48,827 nucleotides of DNA, taken from Chloroflexota bacterium. Lineage in GTDB: Bacteria; Chloroflexota; Limnocylindria; P2-11E. The stretch spans positions 1 to 48,827 of the forward strand of contig JAJYLV010000009.1 in NCBI GenBank assembly GCA_021787445.1. The letters run 5' to 3'. This document shows, piece by piece, positions 33,100-41,308 of the stretch. The notes below the pieces were generated by a model. That model worked only from the letters and a program-made list of their open reading frames with translations, searched no databases and was not told where the DNA came from. Numbering within the stretch: the first letter of the stretch is position 1; each line of letters starts with the position of its first letter. A program made the position numbers and the translations under genes.

Positions 33100-34428
33100 A
33101 TGGTCCGCGTCGTGGCGCCGAACGTCGACATGAAGCGGGTCCGCGGCGAGCTCGGGCAGCTCGTCCGCATCCCCTCCGTGAGCCATCCGGGACACGATCC
33201 CGAGCAGGTGCGCCGCTCCGCGGCCGAGACCGCGCGGATCTTCCGCGAGGCGGGGCTGGACGCTCGGGTCGAGACGGTCGACGGCGCACCCCCCGCCGTC
33301 ATGGGCACGATCCCCGCGCCGGCGGGCGCGCCGACCGTCCTCCTCTACGCGCACCACGACGTGCAGCCGACGGGTCCGCGCGAGCTCTGGAGGACCGATC
33401 CGTTCGAGGCGGTCGAGAAGGGCGGTCGTCTCTACGGCCGCGGTACGTCCGACGACAAGTGCGGGATCGTCATCCACGCCGCGGCGCTCCGTGCCTACGG
33501 CGGCAAGCCGCCCGTGGGCATCACGCTCTTCATCGAGGGTGAGGAGGAGTGGGGGTCCGAGAACATCGGGACGTATCTCGATCGATACCGCGACCAGCTC
33601 CGCTGCGACGCCGTGATCCTCGCGGACTCGGGGATGTGGCGCGCGGGACAGCCCGGCCTCACGGTCTCGCTGCGAGGCGTCGTCTCCTGCGACGTCGAGG
33701 TGCGCACGCTCGAGCACGCCGTGCACAGCGGCGAGTTCGGCGGCCCGGTGCCCGACGCGCTCACCGTCCTCGCGAAGACGCTCGCGAAGCTGCACGACGA
33801 CCGCGGGAACGTCGCGGTGCCCGGGCTCGCCCGCGGGACGGCGAAGCCGCTCGACCTGAGCGAGACGGAGCTGCGCGAACAGGTGGGCATGCGCCCCGGC
33901 GTGAAGCTCACCGGCGACGGTGGCCTCACCGACCGGATGTGGATGAAGCCGGCGGCGAGCGTCCTCGGGATCGACTCGCCGCGCATCGAGGGATCGACGA
34001 ACCAGCTCGTGCCCTCGGCGCGGGCGCGTGTGAGCCTCCGCATCCCGCCGGGGCAGGACGCGGCCGCGGCGACGACGGCGCTCGTCGAGCATCTGAAGGC
34101 GAGCGTGCCGTGGGGCGCCGAGGCGACCGTGACTCCGCGCAACAGCGGACAGCCGTACGCCGTCGATGCGTCGGGACCGGCGTACGACGCGATGAAGCGC
34201 GCGATGCGCGAGGCGTGGGGGGCCGACGCCGTGCTCATGGGCCAGGGAGGGTCGATCCCCTTCGTGTTCGACCTCGCGAAGGCCTTCCCGGGCGCCGCGA
34301 TCCTCCTGACCGGAGCGGGCGACCCGACGTCGAACGCGCACTCGGAGAACGAGAGCGTGTCGCTCGGGGACCTCGAGCGGAGCTGTGCCGCGGAGGCGCT
34401 CTTCTTCAGCTACCTCGCGGGTCGGTAG
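33100..34428 (+). CDS. M20-family metallopeptidase (dipeptidase-like)
   Basis: 442 residues from ATG 33100; TTG 33094 adds two residues only. Zinc-ligand blocks of the M20 family are present: LLYAHHDVQP with the first His and Asp, GRGTSDDKCG with the bridging Asp, FIEGEEEWGSE with the catalytic Glu pair, ILADSGMW with the next acidic ligand and NAHSENE with the final His. The lid-domain His sits in VHSGEFGG. The arrangement fits carnosinase/CPG2-like dipeptidases that cleave short peptides in the cytoplasm. No signal peptide is seen. Its 3' end overlaps the convergent DUF1232 gene by 23 bp. Confidence 0.92.
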   Translation: MVRVVAPNVDMKRVRGELGQLVRIPSVSHPGHDPEQVRRSAAETARIFREAGLDARVETVDGAPPAVMGTIPAPAGAPTVLLYAHHDVQPTGPRELWRTDPFEAVEKGGRLYGRGTSDDKCGIVIHAAALRAYGGKPPVGITLFIEGEEEWGSENIGTYLDRYRDQLRCDAVILADSGMWRAGQPGLTVSLRGVVSCDVEVRTLEHAVHSGEFGGPVPDALTVLAKTLAKLHDDRGNVAVPGLARGTAKPLDLSETELREQVGMRPGVKLTGDGGLTDRMWMKPAASVLGIDSPRIEGSTNQLVPSARARVSLRIPPGQDAAAATTALVEHLKASVPWGAEATVTPRNSGQPYAVDASGPAYDAMKRAMREAWGADAVLMGQGGSIPFVFDLAKAFPGAAILLTGAGDPTSNAHSENESVSLGDLERSCAAEALFFSYLAGR

Positions 34429-34846
34429 GCGGGCTCCCCGGCGGAGGCGACCCGCCGCGCGCGACGAAGGAGAACAGCCGGGCCAGGATCCGCGGATCGC
34501 CGTGCCAGTGACGTTCGATGGGAGCTCGTCCGCTCGCGCGCGCGACGTATCCGAGGACGAGCGACGCGACGATCGCGTCGTCGAGCGGCCCGATCACCGG
34601 GATCACCTCGGGGATGAGGTCGAGCGGGAAGACGATGTACCCAAGGCCCGCGGCGACGACGGCCTTGGCGTGCCAGGGCACGTCGGGATCCCGCAAGAGG
34701 CCGTGGAAGAGGCGCGCGATATTCGGGAGGAGCAGGGCGATCTCGCGCGCGTGCGAGCGCCGGCCGGTCACAAAAAGGACCGCAAGTGCCGCGAGGTAGA
34801 GGAGAACGACGATGACGAGGGCGACGACCCACCCCGGCAGGCTCAC
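34406..34846 (-). CDS. DUF1232 (YkvA-like) membrane protein
   Basis: 146 residues from ATG 34846 (complement). An N-terminal hydrophobic helix (WVVALVIVVLLYLAALAVLFV) is followed by a loop and the DUF1232 signature VPWHAKAVVAAGLGYIVFPLDLIPEVIPVIGPLDDAIV (as consecutive blocks at about 56-93). The C-terminal 40 residues are Pro/Gly-rich and cytosolic in character. The family is widespread and of unknown function, with scattered links to membrane homeostasis. It overlaps the M20 peptidase 3' end convergently, which may give antisense transcripts but no operon. Confidence 0.85.
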   Translation of the reverse strand: MSLPGWVVALVIVVLLYLAALAVLFVTGRRSHAREIALLLPNIARLFHGLLRDPDVPWHAKAVVAAGLGYIVFPLDLIPEVIPVIGPLDDAIVASLVLGYVARASGRAPIERHWHGDPRILARLFSFVARGGSPPPGSPPTDPRGS

Positions 34847-34899
34847 GCGCGGATCCTAGGCCGCGACGCCAGGCGGAGGCGGCCGGTACAGTGGCGGCG

Positions 34900-35130
34900 A
34901 TGCGGCCGGTCAGCGTGCTTTTCGTCCTCCTCGGGATCGCGCTCCTCGTCGTCGCCGTCGTGTACGCGACGACGGAGGCCCGCTACCTGCCCGTCTTCTT
35001 CCCCGGATACGACACGGCCATCACGCGCGCTCACCTCAAGCACGCGGTCGCGGCCGTGCTTCTCGGCCTCGGCTGCCTCGTCCTCGCGTGGTTCTCGACC
35101 GGGCCGCGTTCAGCGCGTCAGCAGCACTAG
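34900..35130 (+). CDS. Small two-helix membrane protein, unknown
   Basis: 76 residues from ATG 34900, with GTG 34891 as alternative. Two hydrophobic segments are visible: SVLFVLLGIALLVVAVVYA (about 4-22) and AVAAVLLGLGCLVLAWFS (about 51-68), with a short loop containing FFPGYDTAITRAHLKHA. The pattern YLPVFFPGYD...HLKH recurs in small predicted membrane proteins of actinobacteria and relatives as far as I recall, with no known function. The last 21 bp overlap the convergent uppP end. Confidence 0.6.
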   Translation: MRPVSVLFVLLGIALLVVAVVYATTEARYLPVFFPGYDTAITRAHLKHAVAAVLLGLGCLVLAWFSTGPRSARQQH

Positions 35131-35985
35131 CAGCGACACGCCGCCGGCCGCGACGCAGTACGCCCCGAAGGGGATGAGCGTGTCCGTCCGGAAGTAGCGG
35201 TCGAGGAAGCGGACGGAGAGGTAGGCGGCGCCGCCCGCCGCGGCCATGCCGAGACCCATCGCCGTGAGCGTCGCGGGGTCGCCGGCGACCGCGACCTCCG
35301 GGAGCTTGAGGACCGCCGCCGCGGCGATGATCGGCGTTGCCATGAGGAACGCGAAGCGCGCGGCGTCGATGTGCGAGAGGCCCGCGAGGAGCGCGCCGCC
35401 CATCGTCGCGCCGGTGCGTGAGATGCCCGGGAGGAACGCGAACGACTGCGCGACGCCCACGCCGACCGCGCGTGTCCAGCCGAACCGGACGGGCCACGCG
35501 GGGTCGGGCGCCATCGCGCGACGCCGAAGGACCTCGATGCCGAGGAGCCCGAGGCCGTTGACCGCGAGGAGCGCGGCCGCGATGCGCGGGGTCGCGAGGA
35601 GCTCCTGGATGCGCTGCTGGAAGAGCAGCCCGATGAGGCCCGCCGGCACCGTCGCGACGACGATGAGCCACCCGAGCTTCGCCTCGGCGTCGTGCGGCCC
35701 GATCTCCCGGTCGCGGAGCGAGCGGAGCATGCCGGCGACGATCCCGATCCAGAGGCGCGCGTAGAAGCCGAACAGCACGATGGCCGTCGCGAGGTGCGTC
35801 GCGATGAGGAACGCGAGGAAGCGCGGGTCGTGCTGGTCGAGCTGCCAGCCGAGGACCGCGGGGAGCACGACGCTGTGGCCGAGGCTCGAGATGGGGAAGA
35901 GCTCGGTGACGCCCTGGAGCGCGCCGAGCGCGATCGCTTCCCACGGCTGCACGCGCCCATAGTGACCGCTCCCCGAGAGGCACAT
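35110..35985 (-). CDS. uppP: Undecaprenyl-diphosphatase (BacA type)
   Basis: 291 residues from ATG 35985 (complement); GTG 35952 begins nearer to the family start (VQPWEAIALGALQGVTELFP). Signature blocks are GALQGVTELFPISSLGH, with the catalytic Glu and Ser region, and FLPGISRTGATMGGALLAG with the second conserved Arg-Ser-Gly-type loop (here R-T-G, while SRSG is more usual). About eight membrane helices are predicted. It recycles the undecaprenyl carrier for peptidoglycan synthesis by removing a phosphate outside the cytoplasm, and confers bacitracin resistance when abundant. It diverges from pstS across about 100 bp. Confidence 0.93.
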   Translation of the reverse strand: MCLSGSGHYGRVQPWEAIALGALQGVTELFPISSLGHSVVLPAVLGWQLDQHDPRFLAFLIATHLATAIVLFGFYARLWIGIVAGMLRSLRDREIGPHDAEAKLGWLIVVATVPAGLIGLLFQQRIQELLATPRIAAALLAVNGLGLLGIEVLRRRAMAPDPAWPVRFGWTRAVGVGVAQSFAFLPGISRTGATMGGALLAGLSHIDAARFAFLMATPIIAAAAVLKLPEVAVAGDPATLTAMGLGMAAAGGAAYLSVRFLDRYFRTDTLIPFGAYCVAAGGVSLLVLLTR

Positions 35986-36000
35986 CGAAGCGACATCGCG

Positions 36001-36033
36001 CGATCACGATCCGATCACACGCCCACACGCGCC
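36001..36033 (+). promoter_or_regulatory. PHO-box-like 11-bp direct repeats before pstS
   Basis: CGATCAC occurs at 36001-36007 and again at 36012-36018, an 11-bp repeat step, followed by a weaker third unit around 36023. Tandem 11-bp repeats in front of pstS are the usual form of PhoP/PhoB binding sites in high-GC bacteria. The sequence of the unit differs from the Streptomyces consensus, so only the spacing and context support this. Confidence 0.4.
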
Positions 36034-36085
36034 GTCCACGACCATCCCCGAGGGTGGGGTCGAACACGACAAGGGGTAGGTGGAT

Positions 36086-37168
36086 ATGTCACGCACATCA
36101 CTGCTGACGGCGGGCGCCGTCTCCGTAGCGCTCCTCGCGTCGGCGTGCGGCGGATCGGCGGTCCCGCCGTCCGCCGCGAGCGCCTCCGGCTCCGCCGCGC
36201 CGGGCGGCACGGTCCAGCTCACGGGCGCGGGCTCGACCTTCGACTTCCCGCTCTTCAGCAAGGTCTTCAAGGACTATCAGACGAAGACCGGGGTCCAGGT
36301 GAACTATCAGTCCGTCGGGAGCGGCAGCGGCGTCACGCAGCTCACGAAGAGGACCGTCGACTTCGGCGCGAGCGACTTCCCGCTCAACGACGAGCAGACG
36401 AAGGCGGCCGAGGCCGCCGGCGGACCCGTCGTCCACGTGCCCATCACGATGGGCGCGGTCTCCGTCGGGTACGACCTGCCGATCGACGGCCTCACGCTCG
36501 ACGGGCCGACGCTCGCGGGCATCTACCTAGGCACGATCACGAAGTGGAACGACCCGCGCGTCGCGGCACTCAACCCCGGCGTGACCATGCCGAGCACACC
36601 GATCGCCGTCGTGCACCGCTCCGACGGCAGCGGTACGACCTTCATCTTCACCTCGTACCTGTCGGCCGTCAGTCCCGAGTGGAAGTCGAAGGTCGGCGCC
36701 TCCGGCACCGTCAACTGGCCTGTCGGCATCGGCGCCAAGGGCAGCGAGGGCGTCTCCGGCCAGGTCACGAACACGCCTGGCAGCATCGGCTACTTCGAGC
36801 TGGCCTACGCGAAGCAGAACAACATCAAGTCGGTGACCATGAAGAACGCCGCCGGGAAGCTCGTCGAGCCGAGCGTGAAGGGCGCGTCGGACGCCGGCGC
36901 CGGCGCGGCGGCGAACATGCCCGCCGACCTCAAGGCCGTGTTCGTCAACGCTCCGGGCGACACCAGCTACCCGATCGCGGGCTTCAGCTGGATCATCGTG
37001 TTCAAGCATCAGAAGGACAAGGTCAAGGGCCAGGAGCTGATCGACCTGCTGAAGTACGTCGTCACCACGGGGCAGCAGTCCGCGGAGCCCCTCTACTACG
37101 CCCCGCTGCCGAAGGCCGTCCAGGACCTCGACCTGAAGGCGATCTCGACGATCACCGTCGGGCAGTAA
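36086..37168 (+). CDS. pstS: Phosphate-binding lipoprotein
   Basis: 360 residues from ATG 36086, with AAGGGG 9 nt upstream; GTG 36080 is less likely. A signal peptide ends in a lipobox (LLASAC) with lipidated Cys near residue 22. A Ser/Ala/Gly linker follows. Phosphate-binding blocks are LTGAGSTFDFPLFSKVF, SVGSGSGVTQLTKRTVDFGASD, VVHRSDGSGTTFIFTSYL and TNTPGSIGYFELAYA, all typical of PstS. It captures phosphate outside the membrane and delivers it to PstCA. First gene of the pst operon; the next gene starts 6 bp after its stop. Confidence 0.97.
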   Translation: MSRTSLLTAGAVSVALLASACGGSAVPPSAASASGSAAPGGTVQLTGAGSTFDFPLFSKVFKDYQTKTGVQVNYQSVGSGSGVTQLTKRTVDFGASDFPLNDEQTKAAEAAGGPVVHVPITMGAVSVGYDLPIDGLTLDGPTLAGIYLGTITKWNDPRVAALNPGVTMPSTPIAVVHRSDGSGTTFIFTSYLSAVSPEWKSKVGASGTVNWPVGIGAKGSEGVSGQVTNTPGSIGYFELAYAKQNNIKSVTMKNAAGKLVEPSVKGASDAGAGAAANMPADLKAVFVNAPGDTSYPIAGFSWIIVFKHQKDKVKGQELIDLLKYVVTTGQQSAEPLYYAPLPKAVQDLDLKAISTITVGQ

Positions 37169-37174
37169 GCGTCG

Positions 37175-38155
37175 GTGGCGACGACCGCTCCGGAGAGCCG
37201 GCCGAGGAGGCCGCCGACGCGCGGCCTCCTCGGGGGCGCGAGCGTGCCGGATGCGGCCTTCCGCGCGGTCGCGCTCGCCTTCGGCGCGCTCGTCCTCGCG
37301 CTCATCGCGGCGATGGTCGCGGTGATGGTGCAGGGCTCGGTCCATGCGATCCAGCGCTTCGGCCTGGGCTTCCTCAGCGGCACGCTCTGGAGCCCCAACG
37401 ACCGGATCTTCGGGGCCCTCCCCTTCATCTACGGGACCGTCGTCTCGAGCCTGCTCGCTCTCCTCATCGCCACGCCGATCGGCCTCGGCGTCGCGATCTT
37501 CCTCGTGGAGATGGCGCCGCACCACGTGAGCAACGCGATCTCCGTGCTCGTCGAGCTGCTCGCCGCCATCCCCTCGGTCCTCCTCGGCCTGTGGGGGATC
37601 TTCGTCATGGTCCCCTTCCTCCAGCGCACGGTCGAGCCGGCGCTCCAGGCCGTCTTCCCGGGCGTGCCGCTCTTCGAGGGCGCTCCCTACGGCGTCGGCC
37701 TGCTCGCGGCCGGGCTGATCCTGGCGATCATGATCGTCCCGACGATCGTCGCGATCTCGCGCGACGTCATGGCGACGGTCCCGGTCGCGCAGCGTGAGGC
37801 GATGCTCGCGCTCGGGGCGACGCCGTGGGAGACCACGCGCCGCGCGGTCCTTCCGTACGCCACGTCCGGGATCCTCGGCGCGGTGGTGCTCGGCCTCGGG
37901 CGCGCGCTCGGCGAGACGATGGCGGTCACGATGGTCATCGGGAATCGCCCGGTCATCTCGCCGTCGCTCCTCGAGCCCTCGTACACCATGGCGAGCGTCC
38001 TCGCCAACGAGTTCACCGACGCGACGTACGACCTGTACGTCTCGGCGCTCATCGAGATCGGCCTCGTCCTCTTCGGGATCACGATCCTCATGAACGTCGC
38101 GGCGCGACTGCTCGTGCGGCGCACGGCTCGCGTCTCGGGGCGCGGCGAGAGGTAG
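37175..38155 (+). CDS. pstC: Phosphate ABC transporter permease
   Basis: 326 residues from GTG 37175. Six membrane helices are visible after a basic N-terminus. The EAA loop that contacts the ATPase is present as AQREAMLALGATPWETTRRAVLP. Other family marks are GFLSGTLWSPNDRIFGALPFIYGT and GLGRALGETMAVTMVIGN. With PstA it forms the channel for phosphate uptake. It lies between pstS and pstA with 6 bp and 3 bp gaps, and takes part in the PhoU-dependent signalling to the kinase encoded downstream. Confidence 0.96.
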   Translation: MATTAPESRPRRPPTRGLLGGASVPDAAFRAVALAFGALVLALIAAMVAVMVQGSVHAIQRFGLGFLSGTLWSPNDRIFGALPFIYGTVVSSLLALLIATPIGLGVAIFLVEMAPHHVSNAISVLVELLAAIPSVLLGLWGIFVMVPFLQRTVEPALQAVFPGVPLFEGAPYGVGLLAAGLILAIMIVPTIVAISRDVMATVPVAQREAMLALGATPWETTRRAVLPYATSGILGAVVLGLGRALGETMAVTMVIGNRPVISPSLLEPSYTMASVLANEFTDATYDLYVSALIEIGLVLFGITILMNVAARLLVRRTARVSGRGER

Positions 38156-38158
38156 CGG

Positions 38159-39034
38159 GTGGCCTCGCCGGCGCTCGCCGTGCGTCCCGCTCTCGCGCTC
38201 GGCCGCCGGCGCGTCGTCGACCGCGCCATGAGCGTTCTCTTCGTCGCGGCGACCGTCGCCGCCGTCACGCCGCTGCTCCTCGTCGTCGGCTACATCGCCG
38301 TGCAGGGCGCGCATGGCCTGAGCATCGCGCTCGTGACGCAGCTCCCGGCTCCGGTGGGTGAGCCGGGCGGAGGGATGGGCAACGCCTTCGTCGGCAGCGC
38401 GATCCTCATCGCCGTCGCGTCGGCCATCGCGCTACCGGTCGGGATCCTCTCCGGCGTCTACCTCTCGGAGTTCGGCGGCGGTCGCTTCGGCGACGTGCTT
38501 CGCTTCTTCACCGACGTGCTGACGGGCGTCCCGTCGATCGTCGTCGGGATCGTCGCGTACACGATCCTCGTCGTGCCGCTGCGCAGCTTCTCCGCGCTGT
38601 CGGGCGGCTTCGCCCTCAGCATCATCATGATCCCGACCGTCGCGCGCACCACCGAGGAAGCGCTGAAGCGTGTCCCCCTCACGATCCGCGAGGCGTCGCT
38701 CGCGCTCGGCGTCCACGAGTGGACGACGATCCTCCGCGTGGTGATCCCGACGGGGCTCGCGGGGATCGTCACCGGCGCGATGCTCGGCATCGCGCGCATC
38801 TCCGGCGAGACCGCTCCGCTGCTGTTCACCGCGTTCGGCAGCGCGTTCTGGCAGCAGGGGCTGCTCAAGCCGATCGCCGCGGTGCCGCTGCAGATCTTCC
38901 AGTACGCCATCTCGCCCTACACGGACTGGCACGAGCAGGCCTGGGCCGCCGCGCTCATCCTCATGCTCCTGGTCCTCGGCCTCAACGTCGCCATCCGCGC
39001 CGTCACCCGGACGGGTTTCCGGACGGTACGCTGA
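38159..39034 (+). CDS. pstA: Phosphate ABC transporter permease
   Basis: 291 residues from GTG 38159. It has six predicted helices and an EAA loop reading IREASLALGVHEWTTILRVVIP. The region VYLSEFGGGRFGDVLRFFTDVLTGVPSIVVG is typical of PstA, as is the GIARISGETAPLLFTAFG block in the penultimate part. It pairs with PstC to form the translocation path. The stop lies directly before the ATG of pstB (no gap), indicating coupled translation. Confidence 0.96.
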   Translation: MASPALAVRPALALGRRRVVDRAMSVLFVAATVAAVTPLLLVVGYIAVQGAHGLSIALVTQLPAPVGEPGGGMGNAFVGSAILIAVASAIALPVGILSGVYLSEFGGGRFGDVLRFFTDVLTGVPSIVVGIVAYTILVVPLRSFSALSGGFALSIIMIPTVARTTEEALKRVPLTIREASLALGVHEWTTILRVVIPTGLAGIVTGAMLGIARISGETAPLLFTAFGSAFWQQGLLKPIAAVPLQIFQYAISPYTDWHEQAWAAALILMLLVLGLNVAIRAVTRTGFRTVR

Positions 39035-39904
39035 ATGACGAGCACCATGGACAGGACCGGAGCGCGTCCGCCCGAGGCTCTCCTCGAAGCCGCGGCGCCG
39101 GCGCGAGGCGCCGCGGTCGCCGCGCCGGCGGCGTCCGCCGTCCGGATCGACTCGCTCGGCGCGTGGTACGGCGCGCGCAAGGCAATCGAGGGCATCTCCC
39201 TGGCCATCGCTCCGCGGACGGTGACCGCGGTCATCGGGCCGTCGGGCTGCGGCAAGTCGACGCTCATCCGCTGCGTGGACCGGCTGCACGAGGTGACGCC
39301 GGGCGCGCGCGTCGAGGGCCGGGTACACGTCGGCGACGTCGACATCTACGCCCCCGGCACCGATCCGGTCGCCGTCCGGAGCATGGTCGGGATGGTCTTC
39401 CAGAAGCCGAACCCCTTCCCGACGATGTCGGTCTACGAGAACGTGGCGGCGGGGCCGCGGCTGCGCGGGTCGCGCATCCCGCGCGGCGCACTCGACGACC
39501 TGGTGGAGCGGAACCTCCGGCGGGCCGCCCTGTGGGACGAGGTCAAGGACAAGCTCGGGCGGCCGGGCGCGGACCTCTCGGGCGGCCAGCAGCAGCGCCT
39601 CTGCATCGCGCGCGCGCTCGCGACCGATCCCGCCGTCCTGCTCATGGACGAGCCGTGCTCCGCGCTCGACCCGATCTCCACCTACCGCATCGAGGAGCTC
39701 ATGCGCGAGCTCGCGGGCGACGTGACCATCGTCATCGTCACGCACAACATGCAGCAGGCCTCCCGCGTCTCGGAGTGGACCGCGTTCGTGCTCGCCGGCG
39801 ACGACGGGATCGGCCGGCTCGTCGAGTTCGACGCGACGGAGCAGCTCTTCACCAAGCCCGCCGACCCGCGCACCGAGGCGTACATCACCGGGCGGTTCGG
39901 CTGA
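39035..39904 (+). CDS. pstB: Phosphate ABC transporter ATP-binding protein
   Basis: 289 residues from ATG 39035. Walker A is GPSGCGKST (68-76), the Q-loop region is [20 protein letters not shown], the signature is [16 protein letters not shown], and Walker B is [13 protein letters not shown]; the switch His lies in [15 protein letters not shown]. The Ala/Pro-rich N-terminal extension of about 36 residues is unusual for PstB and may be an over-long start or a real linker, though no internal ATG fits better. The last codon overlaps phoU by one base (TGATG). Confidence 0.97.
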   Translation: MTSTMDRTGARPPEALLEAAAPARGAAVAAPAASAVRIDSLGAWYGARKAIEGISLAIAPRTVTAVIGPSGCGKSTLIRCVDRLHEVTPGARVEGRVHVGDVDIYAPGTDPVAVRSMVGMVFQKPNPFPTMSVYENVAAGPRLRGSRIPRGALDDLVERNLRRAALWDEVKDKLGRPGADLSGGQQQRLCIARALATDPAVLLMDEPCSALDPISTYRIEELMRELAGDVTIVIVTHNMQQASRVSEWTAFVLAGDDGIGRLVEFDATEQLFTKPADPRTEAYITGRFG

Positions 39905-40590
39905 TGCACACGCTCCATTCCCGCGCCGCGCTCGACGACGGCCTCACGCACCTCCAGCGCGACGTCCGTTCCCTCGCGAGCCTCGTCGACGTCGCGATCG
40001 AGCGTTCCATGGCCGCGCTCGAGCACCTCGATCAGGCCCTCGCGCGGCAGGTGATCGAGGAGGACGCGAAGGTGAACGACCTCCGCTACGGGATCGAGGA
40101 GCGCGGCATCCACCTCATCGCGACGCAGCAGCCGATCGCGGGGGACCTCCGCTTCATCATCTCCGTCCTCTACATCGCGGTGGAGCTCGAGCGGATGGGC
40201 GACTACTGCGCCGGGATCGGCAAGATCGTGCAGCTCCACGAAGGCAAGGGTCTGCTCAAGCCGCTCATCGACCTCCCGCGCATGCGCGACGTCGTGCGGG
40301 ACATGCTGCGCGACGCGGTCGACGCGTTCATCGCTCGCGACGCGGCGAGGGCCGTGGCGGTGGCCAAGCGCGACGACGAGGTGGACGCGCTCTACGAGCA
40401 GATCTACCGCGAGCTGCTCACCTTCATGCTCAACGACCCGCGCACGATCGACCGGGCGACCTGGCTCATCTGGGTCGCGCACAACTTCGAGCGGATGGGC
40501 GACCGCATCCAGAACATCTGCGAGCGTACGGTCTTCGAGGTCCGCGGCGTCCTGAGCGAGTTCCGCAGCAGCTACCGCGGCGGGGGATAG
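39904..40590 (+). CDS. phoU: Phosphate signalling protein PhoU
   Basis: 228 residues from ATG 39904. Two related three-helix repeats are visible. The first has RSLASLVDVAIERSMAALEH and ISVLYIAVELERMGDYCAGIGK; the second has EVDALYEQIYREL and WVAHNFERMGDRIQNICE. The E-R-M-G-D motif in each repeat is the metal-binding signature of PhoU. The protein links the Pst transporter with the PhoR-type kinase and represses the regulon when phosphate is plentiful. It ends one base before the convergent response regulator gene, so any terminator must lie within coding sequence. Confidence 0.96.
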   Translation: MHTLHSRAALDDGLTHLQRDVRSLASLVDVAIERSMAALEHLDQALARQVIEEDAKVNDLRYGIEERGIHLIATQQPIAGDLRFIISVLYIAVELERMGDYCAGIGKIVQLHEGKGLLKPLIDLPRMRDVVRDMLRDAVDAFIARDAARAVAVAKRDDEVDALYEQIYRELLTFMLNDPRTIDRATWLIWVAHNFERMGDRIQNICERTVFEVRGVLSEFRSSYRGGG

Positions 40591-40591
40591 G

Positions 40592-41299
40592 TCAGACCTC
40601 GGCGGCGGTGCCCTCCCGGAAGCGGTAGCCGACGCCGCGCACCGTCTCGATCCAGTGCGGCCGTGCGGCCGTGTCGCCGAGCCGGGCGCGCAGGCCCTTC
40701 ACGTGCGTATCCACCGTGCGTTCGTCGCCGCCGAAGTCGAAGCCCCACACCCTCTCGAGGAGCTGCGAGCGGCTGAACGCCTGGCCGGGGTGCGCGACGA
40801 AGAAGGCGAGGAGGTCGAACTCCTTGGGCTTGAGGTCGAGCTCGCGGTCGCCGAGCCGCACGCGGTGCCGGACGGTGTCGACGGCGAGGTCGGCGAGCGT
40901 GAACACGCCTTCGTGCGTCGCCGCGGGTGCCTCTCGGCGCGCCGCGCGGCGCAGCAGAGCGCGCACGCGCGCGATGAGCTCGCGCACGGAGAAGGGCTTC
41001 GCGATGTAGTCGTCTGCCCCGATCTCGAGACCGACGACCTTGTCGAGCTCCGTGTCGCGCGCGGTGAGCATGAGGATCGGGACGTCGCTGTCGCGGCGGA
41101 TGCGCCGGGCGACATCGAAGCCGTCGATCGTGGGGAGCATGACGTCGAGGACCACGAGGTCGGGGTCGACGCGGGGCATCGCCTCGAGCGCCTGCTCGCC
41201 GTCCTCCGCCGTCGCGACCTCGTAGCCCTCCTGGCGCAGCGCGTACCCCAGCGTGTGCCGGAGGTCCGCGTGGTCGTCGACGATGAGGATGCGGGCCAC
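40592..41299 (-). CDS. phoP: OmpR-family response regulator of phosphate regulon (PhoB/PhoP type)
   Basis: 235 residues from ATG 41299 (complement). The receiver domain starts ARILIVDDHADLRHTL, with the phosphate-accepting Asp52 in VVLDVMLPTIDGF and the conserved Lys in YIAKPFSVREL. The C-terminal winged helix has LDLKPKEFDLLAFFVAHPG and ends with RTVDTHVKGLRARLGD and GVGYRF. Location beside pst-phoU makes it the regulator of phosphate genes. The gene is convergent with phoU and lies 9 bp upstream of the kinase gene stop in the order regulator-kinase on the minus strand; the kinase is upstream. Confidence 0.9.
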   Translation of the reverse strand: MARILIVDDHADLRHTLGYALRQEGYEVATAEDGEQALEAMPRVDPDLVVLDVMLPTIDGFDVARRIRRDSDVPILMLTARDTELDKVVGLEIGADDYIAKPFSVRELIARVRALLRRAARREAPAATHEGVFTLADLAVDTVRHRVRLGDRELDLKPKEFDLLAFFVAHPGQAFSRSQLLERVWGFDFGGDERTVDTHVKGLRARLGDTAARPHWIETVRGVGYRFREGTAAEV

Positions 41300-41308
41300 A
41301 CCAAGAGG

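Noticed and set aside
34406-34428. Convergent overlap of M20 and DUF1232 genes as a possible annotation error
   Set aside because: Both reading frames carry family motifs close to their ends; a 23-bp convergent overlap is in keeping with the compact genome.
38719-39903. Upstream extension of the PhoU frame through pstA and pstB
   Set aside because: PhoU begins at ATG 39904, coupled to the pstB stop; the upstream part is Arg/His-rich out-of-frame translation.
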